Positions 1-8,606 of a stretch of DNA of 64,000 nt are shown here, piece by piece; position 1 is the stretch's first letter; each line of letters begins with the position of its first letter. The notes under the pieces are model-generated. The model did no database searches. It saw only the letters and a program-made list of their open reading frames with translations, and was not told where the DNA came from. The DNA is from Alphaproteobacteria bacterium (lineage in GTDB: Bacteria; Pseudomonadota; Alphaproteobacteria; JAJFFI01): NCBI GenBank assembly GCA_030066595.1, contig JASJBI010000004.1, forward strand, positions 1-64,000. Direction: 5' to 3'. The translations under genes were made by a program, and so were the position numbers.

Positions 1-326
1 TCGATGCATCAATCCCTACCAACCGGTGTGGCACACCGTCTCCACGGATCATAGTGCGGGAGCACAAAGACATCATTAAGTCCTCACCCATAGGGTGGGC
101 GACCGGAGCCGACGCTGGGCATTGCCTTGGTCGGCCGTACGGGTCGTAGCCTCGGACCTGCCTGATTGCCCGGCAAACCAAAAGTCCGCAGTTTGGCGAC
201 CCCATACGAAGCGTTTGAACGCGGCAGTCCACCCTGGTTCAGGACAACACCAGGTCAGCACGTCGCATTCGGCGGGTGAAAAGCCCCTGCCATCGTCGTC
301 CCGCTTCGCATGACCCGCCAGTGAAC
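1..326. other. Left-edge non-coding stretch
   Basis: I see no supportable gene here. The open frames are short, overlap one another on both strands and show no family motif. The stretch leads into a decayed glycosyltransferase, so it may be what is left of flanking DNA from that gene. Confidence 0.5.
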
Positions 327-1042
327 CTTCATCCAGTGCGCCCCGCGTATTCGGTCGTCATTCCCCTGCACAAGCAAGGGTCCGCGGATTGGTCGCGCGG
401 TCCCGTCCGCCTTGCGCCAGTCCGTGCGGGTTCTCGCGCTCATCGTGGTGAACGACGCCTCGACCGACGAGAGCCTGGAGCAGCTGCGCAAGTTCGCCGA
501 CAGCCGAATCAGGCTTCTTGAGCGCTTGGTTCAAGAGCTGGAACACGCCCATGCGGACGCCGGCCGTCGCGGCACATCGGGAGTCGCCGCTGGTCGCCGA
601 TGGCTTCCCCGAAGGACGATGTCGAAGGGCCGGGGATACGGACACGTCGCTGCGACACATGCCATGCACCTGGGCGGCCTATTCACCAATGATCGGCGCG
701 CGCGTCTGTCAAACGGCGGTCGCCAAGGTCACGCCCAAGGAGACGCGCAACCGGCGCCACTGCGTGTGCGACACCATCAGGCAGCTGCTGCGGGACGAAC
801 AGTTCAAGACGACCCATAAGTCTATGATAATAATAAGGAATCTGGAGACATGCAACGGGGTCACGGAGGCCAGCATGATGGAGAATACCGGCACGCCTAC
901 CTTCTCCCGTTTCCATGTGACGGCCGATCCCGGACGCCGCCTGGCGATCCTCGCCCAGTATCTGGTGCCGCCGACCGTGCTGCGACCGCGGCGGTTGATC
1001 GTTCGCCAACTTAGGCGGGGGACGGGGCGGGACCGGGTGTAG
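327..1042 (+). pseudogene. Decayed family-2 glycosyltransferase (remnant)
   Basis: Three pieces of one GT2 gene can be read in order but in different frames. First comes a start-like piece with YSVVIPLHKQ near 345. Next is a piece with ALIVVNDASTDESLEQLRKF near 432-490. Last is a piece from about 570 with GFPEGRCRRAGDTDT, then CDTIRQLL and a basic C-terminus ending in a stop at 1042. All three match, in the same order, the intact GT2 gene at 8607-9578 (SVVIPLYNKR, IIVVNDASTDGSLEAI, GGFPEEERSRRGEDKDT, CRTIRKLL). About 110 residues of the middle, including the DxD region, are missing, and at least two frame changes separate the pieces. It cannot encode a working enzyme. I infer an old duplicate of the 8607 gene that has been lost by deletion and frameshift. 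Confidence 0.75.
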
Positions 1043-1138
1043 GTGTGACCTGTGCGGCTCTCGACGGCGTCGTCCGGTATGCATTCTCTGGCGCGAGCGC
1101 ACAGCATTCATTGCCGCCCGCAGACGGTGACTGTCCAG

Positions 1139-2101
1139 TCAGGCCGTCAGCCTGCCATCGGCGTTGCGTGAGCGTCGCGTTTCCGCCACCAACTCCGTGA
1201 GGCCGTCTTCGATGGCGATCTGTGGGGTCCACTTTGTCTCGCTGAGGATCTTGCCGATGTCGGGAGTCAGCGATTTGCGATCGAACTTTCGGAATTTCGC
1301 CGCATCCTCGGTGATTGGCCGGGCATCGCCGGCGGCATCGCGGACCATCTCGACGACCCGGCGCACCGACGTCTCCACGCCGCTGCCGAGGTTGAAGAGA
1401 TCGAACTCCAGCACGTCGTGATCCAGCAGCTGCGAGATCGCTTGAGCAACGTCAGAGACGTGGATGAAATCCCTGGAACCGGCAAGATTGCCCATGCGGA
1501 TCTCGGCCGGCCCCGGATCCAGAACCCGATCAAGGGCGTCCGGGATCAGGTGCGGATTGGTTTCCCGCGTGCCATACACATTCGCAAAGCGAAAGCAGAT
1601 CGCCGACAGGCCCTCGATCGTTTCAGCCGCAAAGCGCGTGATGTTTTCGGTCAGGAGTTTCGAAAGGCCATAGACATTTCGCGGAGACGGGGTGTCGCTC
1701 TCCCGATGGACCGAATCGCTCGGCGCGTAGACATCCATGGTCGAGGCGGCCAAGAGCCGACGCACGGTATCACCGGCTGCCACCGCCCGAACCAGGGCTT
1801 CCGTCGACCGCACATTCGACGAAAACGTTTCGTCCGGGTGCTCCATGCAGTAAGGAATGAAGTGGATGGCGGCCAGATGAATTACGTGCGTCGGCGCGAA
1901 ACCGCTCAGCCGCTCGGTCAGGACATCACCGTCGACCCTGCCGAGATCGATCTCCCAGAACCGGGCCTGGGGGTTGAGCTGCTCGCGGCGTCCAAACGAC
2001 AGATTGTCGATCGCAAGCACATCATGGCCCTGATTGATCATGAGATCGGTAACGTGGCTTCCGATGAACCCCGCAGCGCCGGTAATCACAATCTTGGTCA
2101 T
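1139..2101 (-). CDS. NAD-dependent sugar epimerase/dehydratase (extended SDR)
   Basis: This 320-residue cytoplasmic protein should act on a nucleotide sugar for the polysaccharide made by the surrounding genes. The N-terminal dinucleotide loop is GAAGFIGSH (residues 8-16). The catalytic region has ST (120-121) and YGLSK with Y144 and K148, as in extended short-chain dehydrogenase/reductases of the UDP-glucose 4-epimerase group. RDFIHVSDVA, typical of the family, follows later. The start at 2101 is chosen because the protein then begins directly with MTKIVITGAAGF and a purine-rich AGGA lies about six bases upstream; an open frame extends 22 codons further but looks non-coding. The substrate cannot be told from sequence; UDP- or dTDP-sugars are both possible. 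Confidence 0.88.
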   Translation of the reverse strand: MTKIVITGAAGFIGSHVTDLMINQGHDVLAIDNLSFGRREQLNPQARFWEIDLGRVDGDVLTERLSGFAPTHVIHLAAIHFIPYCMEHPDETFSSNVRSTEALVRAVAAGDTVRRLLAASTMDVYAPSDSVHRESDTPSPRNVYGLSKLLTENITRFAAETIEGLSAICFRFANVYGTRETNPHLIPDALDRVLDPGPAEIRMGNLAGSRDFIHVSDVAQAISQLLDHDVLEFDLFNLGSGVETSVRRVVEMVRDAAGDARPITEDAAKFRKFDRKSLTPDIGKILSETKWTPQIAIEDGLTELVAETRRSRNADGRLTA

Positions 2102-2370
2102 GCCAGTCCTATCTGATCGATGCGAGCCGTCCCGCCTGGTCACCAGCCCGGGGCTCCGCGACGGCAACGTCCCGGGCCCTTGGTCGGTCCCTAAACCTGT
2201 TTACCAAATCCCAGTAAAGAAATGACAAAACAATCCGGGCGGCCTGTGCGTCGCGCGCCTCGTCCCGGCCCGCCCCGCCACCGGCCAGCGCCTTTCGGGT
2301 GGCCGGCGGCCGGTCCGAAACCGATCACATATCCGCCCGCCACAGAGACCTCCGAAAGCACAGCCAGACC

Positions 2371-3519
2371 GTGAGCACCCCCCCAAAAGTCGCAATCTTT
2401 CTGCACGACCTGCGGGGCGGCGGGGCGGAGCGGATGATGGTGAATCTGGCGACCGAGATGGTCGGCAGAGGCATCTCGCTCGACATGGTCCTGGTAGACG
2501 CCGTGGGGCCGTATCTGGATCTGCTACCTCGCGAAGTTCACGTTATCGATCTTGCCGCCGGCAAGGTTGCGTTCAGTCCATTGCCTTTTGCCCGGTATCT
2601 GCGCCAGGCACGTCCGAATGCGGTCCTCTCCGCACTTCTCCACATCAACGTGGCAGCCCTAATCGCCCGCATGATGGCGCCGCGGACCCGTCTGGTCATC
2701 AGCGAGCGCAATACCGTGTCCGAGGACCGTACCAACATCTCTTCTCCAACAATCAAGCTCTCGAGGGTGCTTGCCAAGCGCCTTTACCACAGGGCAGACG
2801 CCATCATCGCGGTTTCGCATGGCGTCGCCGAGGATCTGTCAAGATTCGTGGGCGTGCCGTTGGAACGGATCGAGGCCATCAACAACCCGGTTGTGACTCC
2901 ACATTTGCTGGGGCAGGCTGCGGAGCCGGCGGGGCATCCCTGGCTGGACCGAAAAACCTGCCCCGTCATCTTGGCTGTCGGCAAATTCTATCCACAGAAG
3001 GACTTCGCCACCCTGCTCCGGGCCTTTGCGGAGGTGCGGCGCGGCCGAAAGGCAAGGCTTGTCATCTTCGGCGAGGGAAGGGACCGGGCCCCGCTGGAAC
3101 AGTTGGCGGACCACCTAGGCATCGCCGCTGACGTCGCCATGCCTGGGTTTACCGACAATCCCTATGCGGCGATGGCCAAAGCTGATTTGTTCGTCTTGTC
3201 ATCCCGTTGGGAGGGGAGCCCGAACGTTCTGGTCGAGGCGATGGCCTGCGGCGCGCCGGTGGTGTCGACGGATTGTCCCAGCGGCCCCAGGGAAATCCTG
3301 GTGGCCGGCAAGTACGGTTCTCTGGTCCCCGTGGGGGATGCATCGCGTCTGGCCGCGGCGATGGAGCAGATGCTGGATTCGCCCACCCCAGCCGAACGCC
3401 TAAAGGCGCGCGCATCGGACTACAGCGTCGAGCGGTCCACCGAGGGCTATCTCAAGATCCTGCTTCCCGGTTGGCAGGCCCAAGATGGCGCGGAGCCGAA
3501 CATGGCCCCAGCGCGCTAG
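2371..3519 (+). CDS. Family-4 glycosyltransferase
   Basis: This is a retaining GT-B glycosyltransferase of about 382 residues, probably adding a sugar to the lipid-linked repeat unit at the inner face of the membrane. The N-terminus has FLHDLRGGGAERMMVNLA, a glycine-rich acceptor-side motif common in GT4 enzymes. The C-terminal half has a donor-binding region with SSRWEGSPNVLVEAMACG, including the E-x7-E pair, then PVVSTDCPSGPREIL. The start is uncertain: GTG at 2371 gives VSTPPKVAIFLHDL, while an ATG-type start at 2299 adds 24 poorly structured residues. It runs divergently from the epimerase at 1139. The sugar donor and acceptor are unknown. Confidence 0.87.
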   Translation: MSTPPKVAIFLHDLRGGGAERMMVNLATEMVGRGISLDMVLVDAVGPYLDLLPREVHVIDLAAGKVAFSPLPFARYLRQARPNAVLSALLHINVAALIARMMAPRTRLVISERNTVSEDRTNISSPTIKLSRVLAKRLYHRADAIIAVSHGVAEDLSRFVGVPLERIEAINNPVVTPHLLGQAAEPAGHPWLDRKTCPVILAVGKFYPQKDFATLLRAFAEVRRGRKARLVIFGEGRDRAPLEQLADHLGIAADVAMPGFTDNPYAAMAKADLFVLSSRWEGSPNVLVEAMACGAPVVSTDCPSGPREILVAGKYGSLVPVGDASRLAAAMEQMLDSPTPAERLKARASDYSVERSTEGYLKILLPGWQAQDGAEPNMAPAR

Positions 3520-3612
3520 CCTCCTCTTGCCGCCAGACTTGGTCGATTGGACTCTGCCGCCGATGCCCGATCCAACCCGGATCGGGTGTCAGCCCTTTCG
3601 TCCGGCCTCAGG

Positions 3613-4773
3613 TCATTCGCCGGCGGCGATTTGCCCCGCGGCCGGATTCTTGACGTAGTGGTCGTAGTAGTAGTCCACCGTCTCGCGGAGCGTCTCCTCG
3701 AGGGTCAGGACCGGCTTCCAACCCAAGAGGGTTTCCGCCCGCTCGAGATGCGGCATGCGCCGGTCGCAGTCCTCGTAGCCCTCGCCATAGAAGTCGTCGG
3801 CCGACACCACTTCGATCGGATGGTTCCGATATGCGTCATCGCCGGCGACCTCGGCGTAGATCCGCCGCATGTGCTCGGCGAGTTCCGCCATCGTCACTTC
3901 GTTGTTGCGGTTGCCCACGTTGAAGATTACGCCCTGGGCCCGATCCGCGTTTTCCAGTATCCGGAGGGTTGCGTTGATGGCGTCGTGGATCGAGACAATG
4001 GTGCGCCGGGCATGGCCGCCATCCACCAGCTGCATCGGCTGGCCGTCCATCAGCGCCGCCATAAAACAGGCGAGGACGCGCGGTGTTCCTTCGCCGTCGC
4101 GCCCGGGAATATAGTCCATGCGCGGGCCAAAAAAATTCAAGGGCCGGACAATGGTGAAGGGGAGGCCGTGGTCTGCGTAATGAGCGTAGATGAACCGTTC
4201 CAGAAGCTGCTTGGCACACGCATAGGACCAGCGCTGGTTCTGGATCGGACCCATGATCAAAGGGGTCGTGCTCTCGTCGAGTTCATAGAGCGCCGGGTCG
4301 TCATACCGGTTCTCGCCCAGATAGCTGGCGATTGTGCGGCCATAGACCTCGCTGGTGGAGAAGTGGATCAGCCATGCCTTGTGCTTTGAGCACATCTCGA
4401 CCAGGGGGTAGGAATCCAAGAAGTTGGAATAGATTACGTCCAGCGGCCGCGTGTTGTACTCCGCCGGGTTGCAGATCGCCGCCAGGTTGATGACCGCATC
4501 CGCGCTGGAAATCTCTTCCTCCAGCGTGTCGAGGGTCTCGTGCTGACGCAGATAACCGCGGTGGACCCGCAGGTTCGGCGCAGCCAGCAGGTCCTCAATC
4601 TTGCTCGTGATTGGGTCGGCGCCGAAGACCTCGATCTGCGTCCGTGGCAGGACGGCCTCCAGCAGGTGGCTGCCGATATAGCCGCCGCATCCGATCACCA
4701 CCAGTTTCCTGATATTCTCAAGCTTGGGCGACTGCCGGTTCTCCGCCTGTCTCTGCTGCACTGCAGTTAACAT
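3613..4773 (-). CDS. ArnA C-terminal-domain-like UDP-glucuronate decarboxylase family protein
   Basis: This 386-residue extended SDR resembles the decarboxylase domain of ArnA but has no formyltransferase half. It would oxidise and decarboxylate UDP-glucuronic acid to a UDP-pentose (4-keto-pentose or xylose) in the cytoplasm. The NAD loop is GCGGYIGSH (28-36). The ArnA catalytic set is all present: S141-E142 in STSEVYG, Y184 and K188 in RWSYACAKQLLERF, and R339 in GYEDCDRRMP. VSADDFYGEGYED before that arginine is also ArnA-like. A close relative acting on another UDP-sugar cannot be excluded. An AT-rich stretch upstream (4840-5035) probably holds its promoter. No other arn genes are near, so lipid A aminoarabinose modification is unlikely. 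Confidence 0.82.
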   Translation of the reverse strand: MLTAVQQRQAENRQSPKLENIRKLVVIGCGGYIGSHLLEAVLPRTQIEVFGADPITSKIEDLLAAPNLRVHRGYLRQHETLDTLEEEISSADAVINLAAICNPAEYNTRPLDVIYSNFLDSYPLVEMCSKHKAWLIHFSTSEVYGRTIASYLGENRYDDPALYELDESTTPLIMGPIQNQRWSYACAKQLLERFIYAHYADHGLPFTIVRPLNFFGPRMDYIPGRDGEGTPRVLACFMAALMDGQPMQLVDGGHARRTIVSIHDAINATLRILENADRAQGVIFNVGNRNNEVTMAELAEHMRRIYAEVAGDDAYRNHPIEVVSADDFYGEGYEDCDRRMPHLERAETLLGWKPVLTLEETLRETVDYYYDHYVKNPAAGQIAAGE

Positions 4774-5218
4774 CTCAGACTCTCCCCCACATCCTGCTGG
4801 TCTCGAGAGTGGCGTATCAGAACCCGGATTAGATCCTGAAATTATGAGCTTAACGTAAATTGCTCCGCCGACCCAATGGAGCCGGCGAAGCCAAAGTGAC
4901 GTTTGATATACAGTGGGTGGCCTTCCCCATTCAAGCTTAATCTTGCACAGTAAAGGCTAGGCTGTGTTGGAAGATTAACAAGTGCTAACGCTTATTATTA
5001 ACAGTATTTTCAAATAAAAATTCTTGCAGAAGAGACGCTGGCTGCCGGCGGGCCCGCCTTGTCCCGACGCGTTGACGGTGTCTTGATGGTGTCTACGCCC
5101 GAGAGGGATCAGGTCGTATCAGCCCACGCCCACTTCCAAGGGCGCCTGTCGGCCGGCCATGCCCAGGCTGCGACAGAACCGAGCCCACATGGTCGGATGG
5201 TGATCCGGACGTGCCTTG
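4774..5218. other. AT-rich intergenic region, likely promoter of the 3613 gene
   Basis: No gene is evident. The part from about 4840 to 5035 is clearly richer in A and T than its surroundings, with runs such as TTATTATTAACAG and CAAATAAAAATTC. It lies directly upstream of the minus-strand decarboxylase-like gene, so it probably carries its promoter. A near-miss to a TTAA-N7-TTAA box occurs at about 4975. Confidence 0.5.
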
Positions 5219-5458
5219 CTAGTGGCGCGGGCCCCGGTGGCGGCGTTTCGCCAGACCGGCAAGACCGGATCCCAACAACTCGAACAACGCCCAGACCCCA
5301 ACGGCTGCCAAAGCGGCCAAGAAGAGGATCGATGTCACTTCGCTCAACTTCCGCAAATTACTGCTCAGCAAGAGGGCGACAAACAGGCCAATCCCGACAA
5401 GGCCGCCAAGGACCACGCCAGCACGCCGCATACCTGTCCGGATCTTCTTGCTGCGCAT
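5219..5458 (-). CDS. Small two-helix membrane protein (paralogue of 7324)
   Basis: This is a 79-residue protein of unknown role. It has a basic start (MRSKKIRTGMRRAG), two hydrophobic segments at about residues 15-33 and 44-60 (ILFLAALAAVGVWALFELLG), and a basic tail with AKRRHRG. It should sit in the inner membrane with both ends on the cytoplasmic side. The ATG at 5458 has AAGGA about ten bases upstream; the frame stays open further but loses coding character. The protein at 7324 shares the MRRAG start, the middle L-LA-LAAV-VWA-ELLGSG-A-LAKRRH pattern and the length, so the two are paralogues. They lie on either side of the GT4 gene at 6049, which suggests an ancient duplication of this segment. 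Confidence 0.65.
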   Translation of the reverse strand: MRSKKIRTGMRRAGVVLGGLVGIGLFVALLLSSNLRKLSEVTSILFLAALAAVGVWALFELLGSGLAGLAKRRHRGPRH

Positions 5459-6048
5459 GAAAGCTCGTTCCTTGCTCTCTATGAGTTCGACAGTCGTCCC
5501 GCCGGATGTCAAGCTGTAGATGACATTGATACAAAACCTTTGCGCCGATCTCCGCTCGGGCGCCCGGACCGCTCCTTCTGCCGCGAGCGGTCGGACGGAG
5601 CGGGGCATCCGGAAGCGTGTGCCGCGCCGGCGAAGGGCAGCCAACAAGTCCTCGCGGCCCACGCACCGATCGGCGTGAGCCGACAGGAGCGGTCGGGCCG
5701 GGGTCGGTCCCTGCCGTTGTAAGTTCCCGCAAATACGGCTCCTCGATCCGGGTCGCGAAAGAGGTTCGGATCTGGTTGCCGAGCGCCCTCGGTATCCGGA
5801 GCCTCCCTTGGCCCAGAAGACGCGTCCCGCAACTCGGGCCAGAAATCTTGTTCAATTCTTGTAGCGCCAGAGTTGCGCGACTTGCATTGACCTGCGCCGA
5901 GTGTCGCTTGTCCACCAGATCTTACTCTAGGAAACCTCTAGACTTCGCTGGTTTTCCAAGAAACTATGGCGATGTGCCTCTTAAGGGAAATTTACCCGAT
6001 CGGGATTAGGCATGCAGGGTCCACCAAGTATCGAGTAGCTCCGACTCT
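5459..6048. other. Intergenic region upstream of the 6049 glycosyltransferase
   Basis: No gene can be supported in these 590 bases. The last 130 bases become richer in A and T (for example around 5920-5990) and probably include the promoter of the plus-strand glycosyltransferase gene at 6049. Confidence 0.45.
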
Positions 6049-7257
6049 ATGAAACGAATCGCCATACTTTCGATGGATCTTGCAAGTGAATGCACGCTCC
6101 GCTGCGTACTTCTGGCTCAGGCCCTGCAAGGGCGATACGATGTCGAGATCCTGGGATTGCTCTGGCAGCGGGAGAACGGCACAGTCGATGAGCTTATGCC
6201 GCATGTTCGCAACCTGGATATTCCCATCAGATCAGTTCTGGGCCGCAGACGAATCGTTCCATTCCTGTGGACCATGTTTCAGTTGCTTCGCAAGCTTCGG
6301 GCGGATGTGGTCATCGCCAACAAGCCCAGACCCGCAAGCTTCGGCATAGCGCTCCTCTACAAGTTCCTGACCGGGACGCCCGTCATACTCGACGTCGACG
6401 ACGACGAAATCGCCATCAGGGACTTCGTTGCCGAGAAGACGGGGGCCGGCAGGCGAGGACGAAATCCGTTCAATCTGGGCCACCCGAACGGAGATCGCCT
6501 GACCCGCATTCTGCATCGGTACTGCGATCGGGCGGATGCGGTGATTTGCGTTTCCGAGCGATTCTGCAGCGAGTATGGCGGGGTGATTGCCCCGCATGGG
6601 CGCGACCCCGATGAGTATGACCCCGCGAGGATCGATGGCGCCGCCTTACGGCGGTCGCTGGGCTTCGCTGACGGGGAGCTGGTGATCGGCTTCATCGGTA
6701 CGCCGCGGCCGATGAAGGGCATCAACGTCTTGCTCGATGCGCTCGACATGTTGGATCGGAGCGACCTGAAGCTCATGATCGTCGGCGCCGACATGAATGA
6801 GTGGTATGCGGAGCCGATTCGCGATCGCATCGGCGGCAACGTCGTTGCTGTGCCCCCCGTGTCCATGCGGAAGGTACCCGAGTACGTGGCGGCGTCCGAC
6901 CTGATCGTCCTACCCCAGATTGACAGCCCGATGACCAGCGGCCAGATGCCGGCAAAACTGACCGAGGCGATGGCCATGGCAAAGCCGATCATCGCTTCGG
7001 CAACGGCCGATATCCCTCGCTATCTGGAAGGATGTGGCATCCTGGTGCAGCCGGAGGACTCCGACGAGCTGGCGCGCCAGATTGCCTGGGTAGCCGACCA
7101 TCGGGACGAGGCGCGGGAGATGGGACAGCGAGCACGGGAGCGTTTCCTGAAGGACATGACCATGGACTACCTGTTCCAAGTCGTCGATCGGGAGATCGAA
7201 GGCGTGTTCAGCCGCGTCAATGGGGGCGAGCCGGTACGAACCGGGCGCGCCATATAG
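6049..7257 (+). CDS. Family-4 glycosyltransferase
   Basis: This is a 402-residue GT-B type enzyme, probably cytoplasmic and membrane-associated. The N-terminal half contains VVIANKPRPASFGIALLY and LDVDDDEIAIRDF, as in GT4 enzymes that start with a Glyco_trans_4_4-like fold. The donor half has VIGFIGTPRPMKGINVLLDAL, where K is the usual phosphate-binding lysine, and PAKLTEAMAMAKPIIAS, which supplies the conserved acidic residue. The C-terminus includes GQRARERFLKDMTMDYLF. That same string, nearly unchanged, survives as a gene fragment at 9859-10020, so this gene once had a second copy nearby. The donor sugar is not known. It lies alone on its strand with long gaps on both sides. Confidence 0.88.
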   Translation: MKRIAILSMDLASECTLRCVLLAQALQGRYDVEILGLLWQRENGTVDELMPHVRNLDIPIRSVLGRRRIVPFLWTMFQLLRKLRADVVIANKPRPASFGIALLYKFLTGTPVILDVDDDEIAIRDFVAEKTGAGRRGRNPFNLGHPNGDRLTRILHRYCDRADAVICVSERFCSEYGGVIAPHGRDPDEYDPARIDGAALRRSLGFADGELVIGFIGTPRPMKGINVLLDALDMLDRSDLKLMIVGADMNEWYAEPIRDRIGGNVVAVPPVSMRKVPEYVAASDLIVLPQIDSPMTSGQMPAKLTEAMAMAKPIIASATADIPRYLEGCGILVQPEDSDELARQIAWVADHRDEAREMGQRARERFLKDMTMDYLFQVVDREIEGVFSRVNGGEPVRTGRAI

Positions 7258-7311
7258 TCGACCCCGAATCCAGCTGATCACGGAATTCGTGGCATCGCGA
7301 TCGGCGCCACG

Positions 7312-7327
7312 CCGGAAAGTGCTCTAG
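7312..7327 (-). repeat. Partial TAGAGCA-type dispersed repeat
   Basis: On the minus strand this reads CTAGAGCACTTTCCGG, the core of a dispersed repeat also found at 24875-24898, 57143-57165 and 57512-57535. The TAG stop codon of the small membrane protein at 7324 is formed by the repeat itself. The CCATATGG part present in the other copies is missing here. Confidence 0.6.
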
Positions 7328-7521
7328 CGGAGCTGGTGGCCGCAATGGCGGCGTTTCGCCAATCGGGCGAAACCGGATCCCAGTAACTCGATCTGCGCCC
7401 AGACCGCGACGGCCGCCAAACCGGCCATGAGGATGACGGAGACAAATTCTCCAACACCGAGCGGAGGACTGATCAGCAGAAGGGCGACAAAGACGCCGAA
7501 GGTCAGGCCCGCCCGACGCAT
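7324..7521 (-). CDS. Small two-helix membrane protein (paralogue of 5219)
   Basis: This protein of about 65 residues, function unknown, has two hydrophobic segments and a basic tail (AKRRHCGHQLR). It matches the protein at 5219 in the MRRAG start, the ILMAGLAAVAVWAQIELLGSG segment and the AKRRH tail. The ATG at 7521 aligns with an internal Met of the paralogue; a start up to about 15 codons upstream (GTG near 7566) would give an N-terminus more like that of the paralogue. The stop codon lies inside a TAGAGCA repeat. It follows the GT4 gene at 6049 in convergent orientation. Confidence 0.55.
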   Translation of the reverse strand: MRRAGLTFGVFVALLLISPPLGVGEFVSVILMAGLAAVAVWAQIELLGSGFARLAKRRHCGHQLR

Positions 7522-7797
7522 GCCTATGCGGATCTCCCACTCGGAGCTATTGTCATCTTGCTCCACATAGTCCGGCAGCGTGCAGTGGTCTCTCCAAGCC
7601 ACAATCACAGCGACCGGCCTCTGCGGTGGACCGCGGTCCAACGGAGACCGTTGCGAGCACCCTAAGACAGGGGGCTCACCGTGGTCAGGGCCCAGCGGCG
7701 GGAGTGTGAGTTTACGGCCGCGTGCCGGAGTCGCGAGCGGGCCAGGCCTGCCCCAAGGCCCCGATGTGGGTGGTCGCTCGGAGCAGAGGCCCGGTTC

Positions 7798-7923
7798 TCA
7801 TACCTCACCGAACTCGGGGAACAGTTGGCCAACGACCACCATGATCGCGTCAATCTCGGCCGTAGACAACCGGCTACGCCAATCACCGGCGCGCACGCTT
7901 GCGGTAATCGGATTAACTCTGTT
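7798..7923 (-). pseudogene. Possible 3' remnant of a sulfotransferase gene
   Basis: On the minus strand an open stretch ends with SNRVNPITASVRAGDWRS followed by RLSTAEIDAIMVVVGQLF and a stop soon after. This arrangement (an NR-x-G/T-W stretch, then L-S/T-x-x-x-I-x-x-x-x-G) is common at the C-terminus of PAPS-dependent sulfotransferases. No PAPS-binding loop lies upstream, so only a tail would remain. The match is short and rests on pattern memory, so I hold it loosely. Confidence 0.3.
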
Positions 7924-8166
7924 CGAAGGGCTCGAAAACGGTCTTGGCGCCAACGGCCCGCGCAGGGTTCTGCTGAAGCCAAGTTGTGCCACTGCGGCTG
8001 AAGCCATTGCGAGGTCGAGGGCTATCCAAGGAGTCAGTCGCAACTCTTCGGATATATGTCTTGGCGCAAGCCCCATGCAGCGCCTCGTCTTGCTTTACTG
8101 CCGTCAGACGCGCCGACGATCCATGCCGTGTCTCGAGGTCCTGGTTGGCGCCGTGGCGCCGGCAGT

Positions 8167-8181
8167 TTAACGACCGGTTAA
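8167..8181. promoter_or_regulatory. CtrA-type box TTAA-N7-TTAA
   Basis: The 15 bases TTAACGACCGGTTAA fit the alphaproteobacterial CtrA consensus TTAA-N7-TTAA. The identical 15-mer occurs at 38554-38568. It lies 425 bases upstream of the glycosyltransferase gene at 8607, further than usual, so its target is unclear. Confidence 0.45.
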
Positions 8182-8606
8182 TCGATGATTCGCCTAAGTT
8201 AGCGAAGCGCGCACGTGCCTAACGGCCGAAAGCCAATGCCAAGCGTCTAGACCGATGATTGGACAATCGCTGGATGGGAGTATGCTTAGGACGTGGTGGA
8301 AGCGGTCATCTGGGCTGCAGCCAAGATATCGGGCTTCACTGAGTGCGAACGACCGGGCGCCAACCCGCGGTGAGGATAGCCGGGTGGGGATCAACGTTGC
8401 GGGAACCGCAGTCGAGAGTGCTTTAGATTTGTGGGCAGACGTGACAATGCAGGCGCGAGACATGGCATGGCGGGAGACTGCATTCATCGGCCCGTTTGTG
8501 TCTCCTGTCCCTGGAACGCGCGGACGCACCAACGTGTGCCTCGAGCATGGCAGGGCGGGAATTCCGGATGCCAGGGCAACGGACGCGGTCGGTCGGGCGC
8601 ACTGAC

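Larger units (their letters stand above)
7522..8606. other. Long intergenic region with gene debris and one CtrA-type box
   Basis: These 1,085 bases hold no intact gene that I can support. They contain a possible sulfotransferase 3' remnant on the minus strand (7798-7923) and a TTAA-N7-TTAA box at 8167-8181. The rest, including 8190-8606 just before the glycosyltransferase at 8607, shows only short overlapping frames. Confidence 0.5.

Noticed and set aside
4974-4989. A further CtrA-type box upstream of the 3613 gene (TTAACAAGTGCTAACG)
   Set aside because: The second half is TAAC rather than TTAA at the right distance, so it does not meet the consensus.
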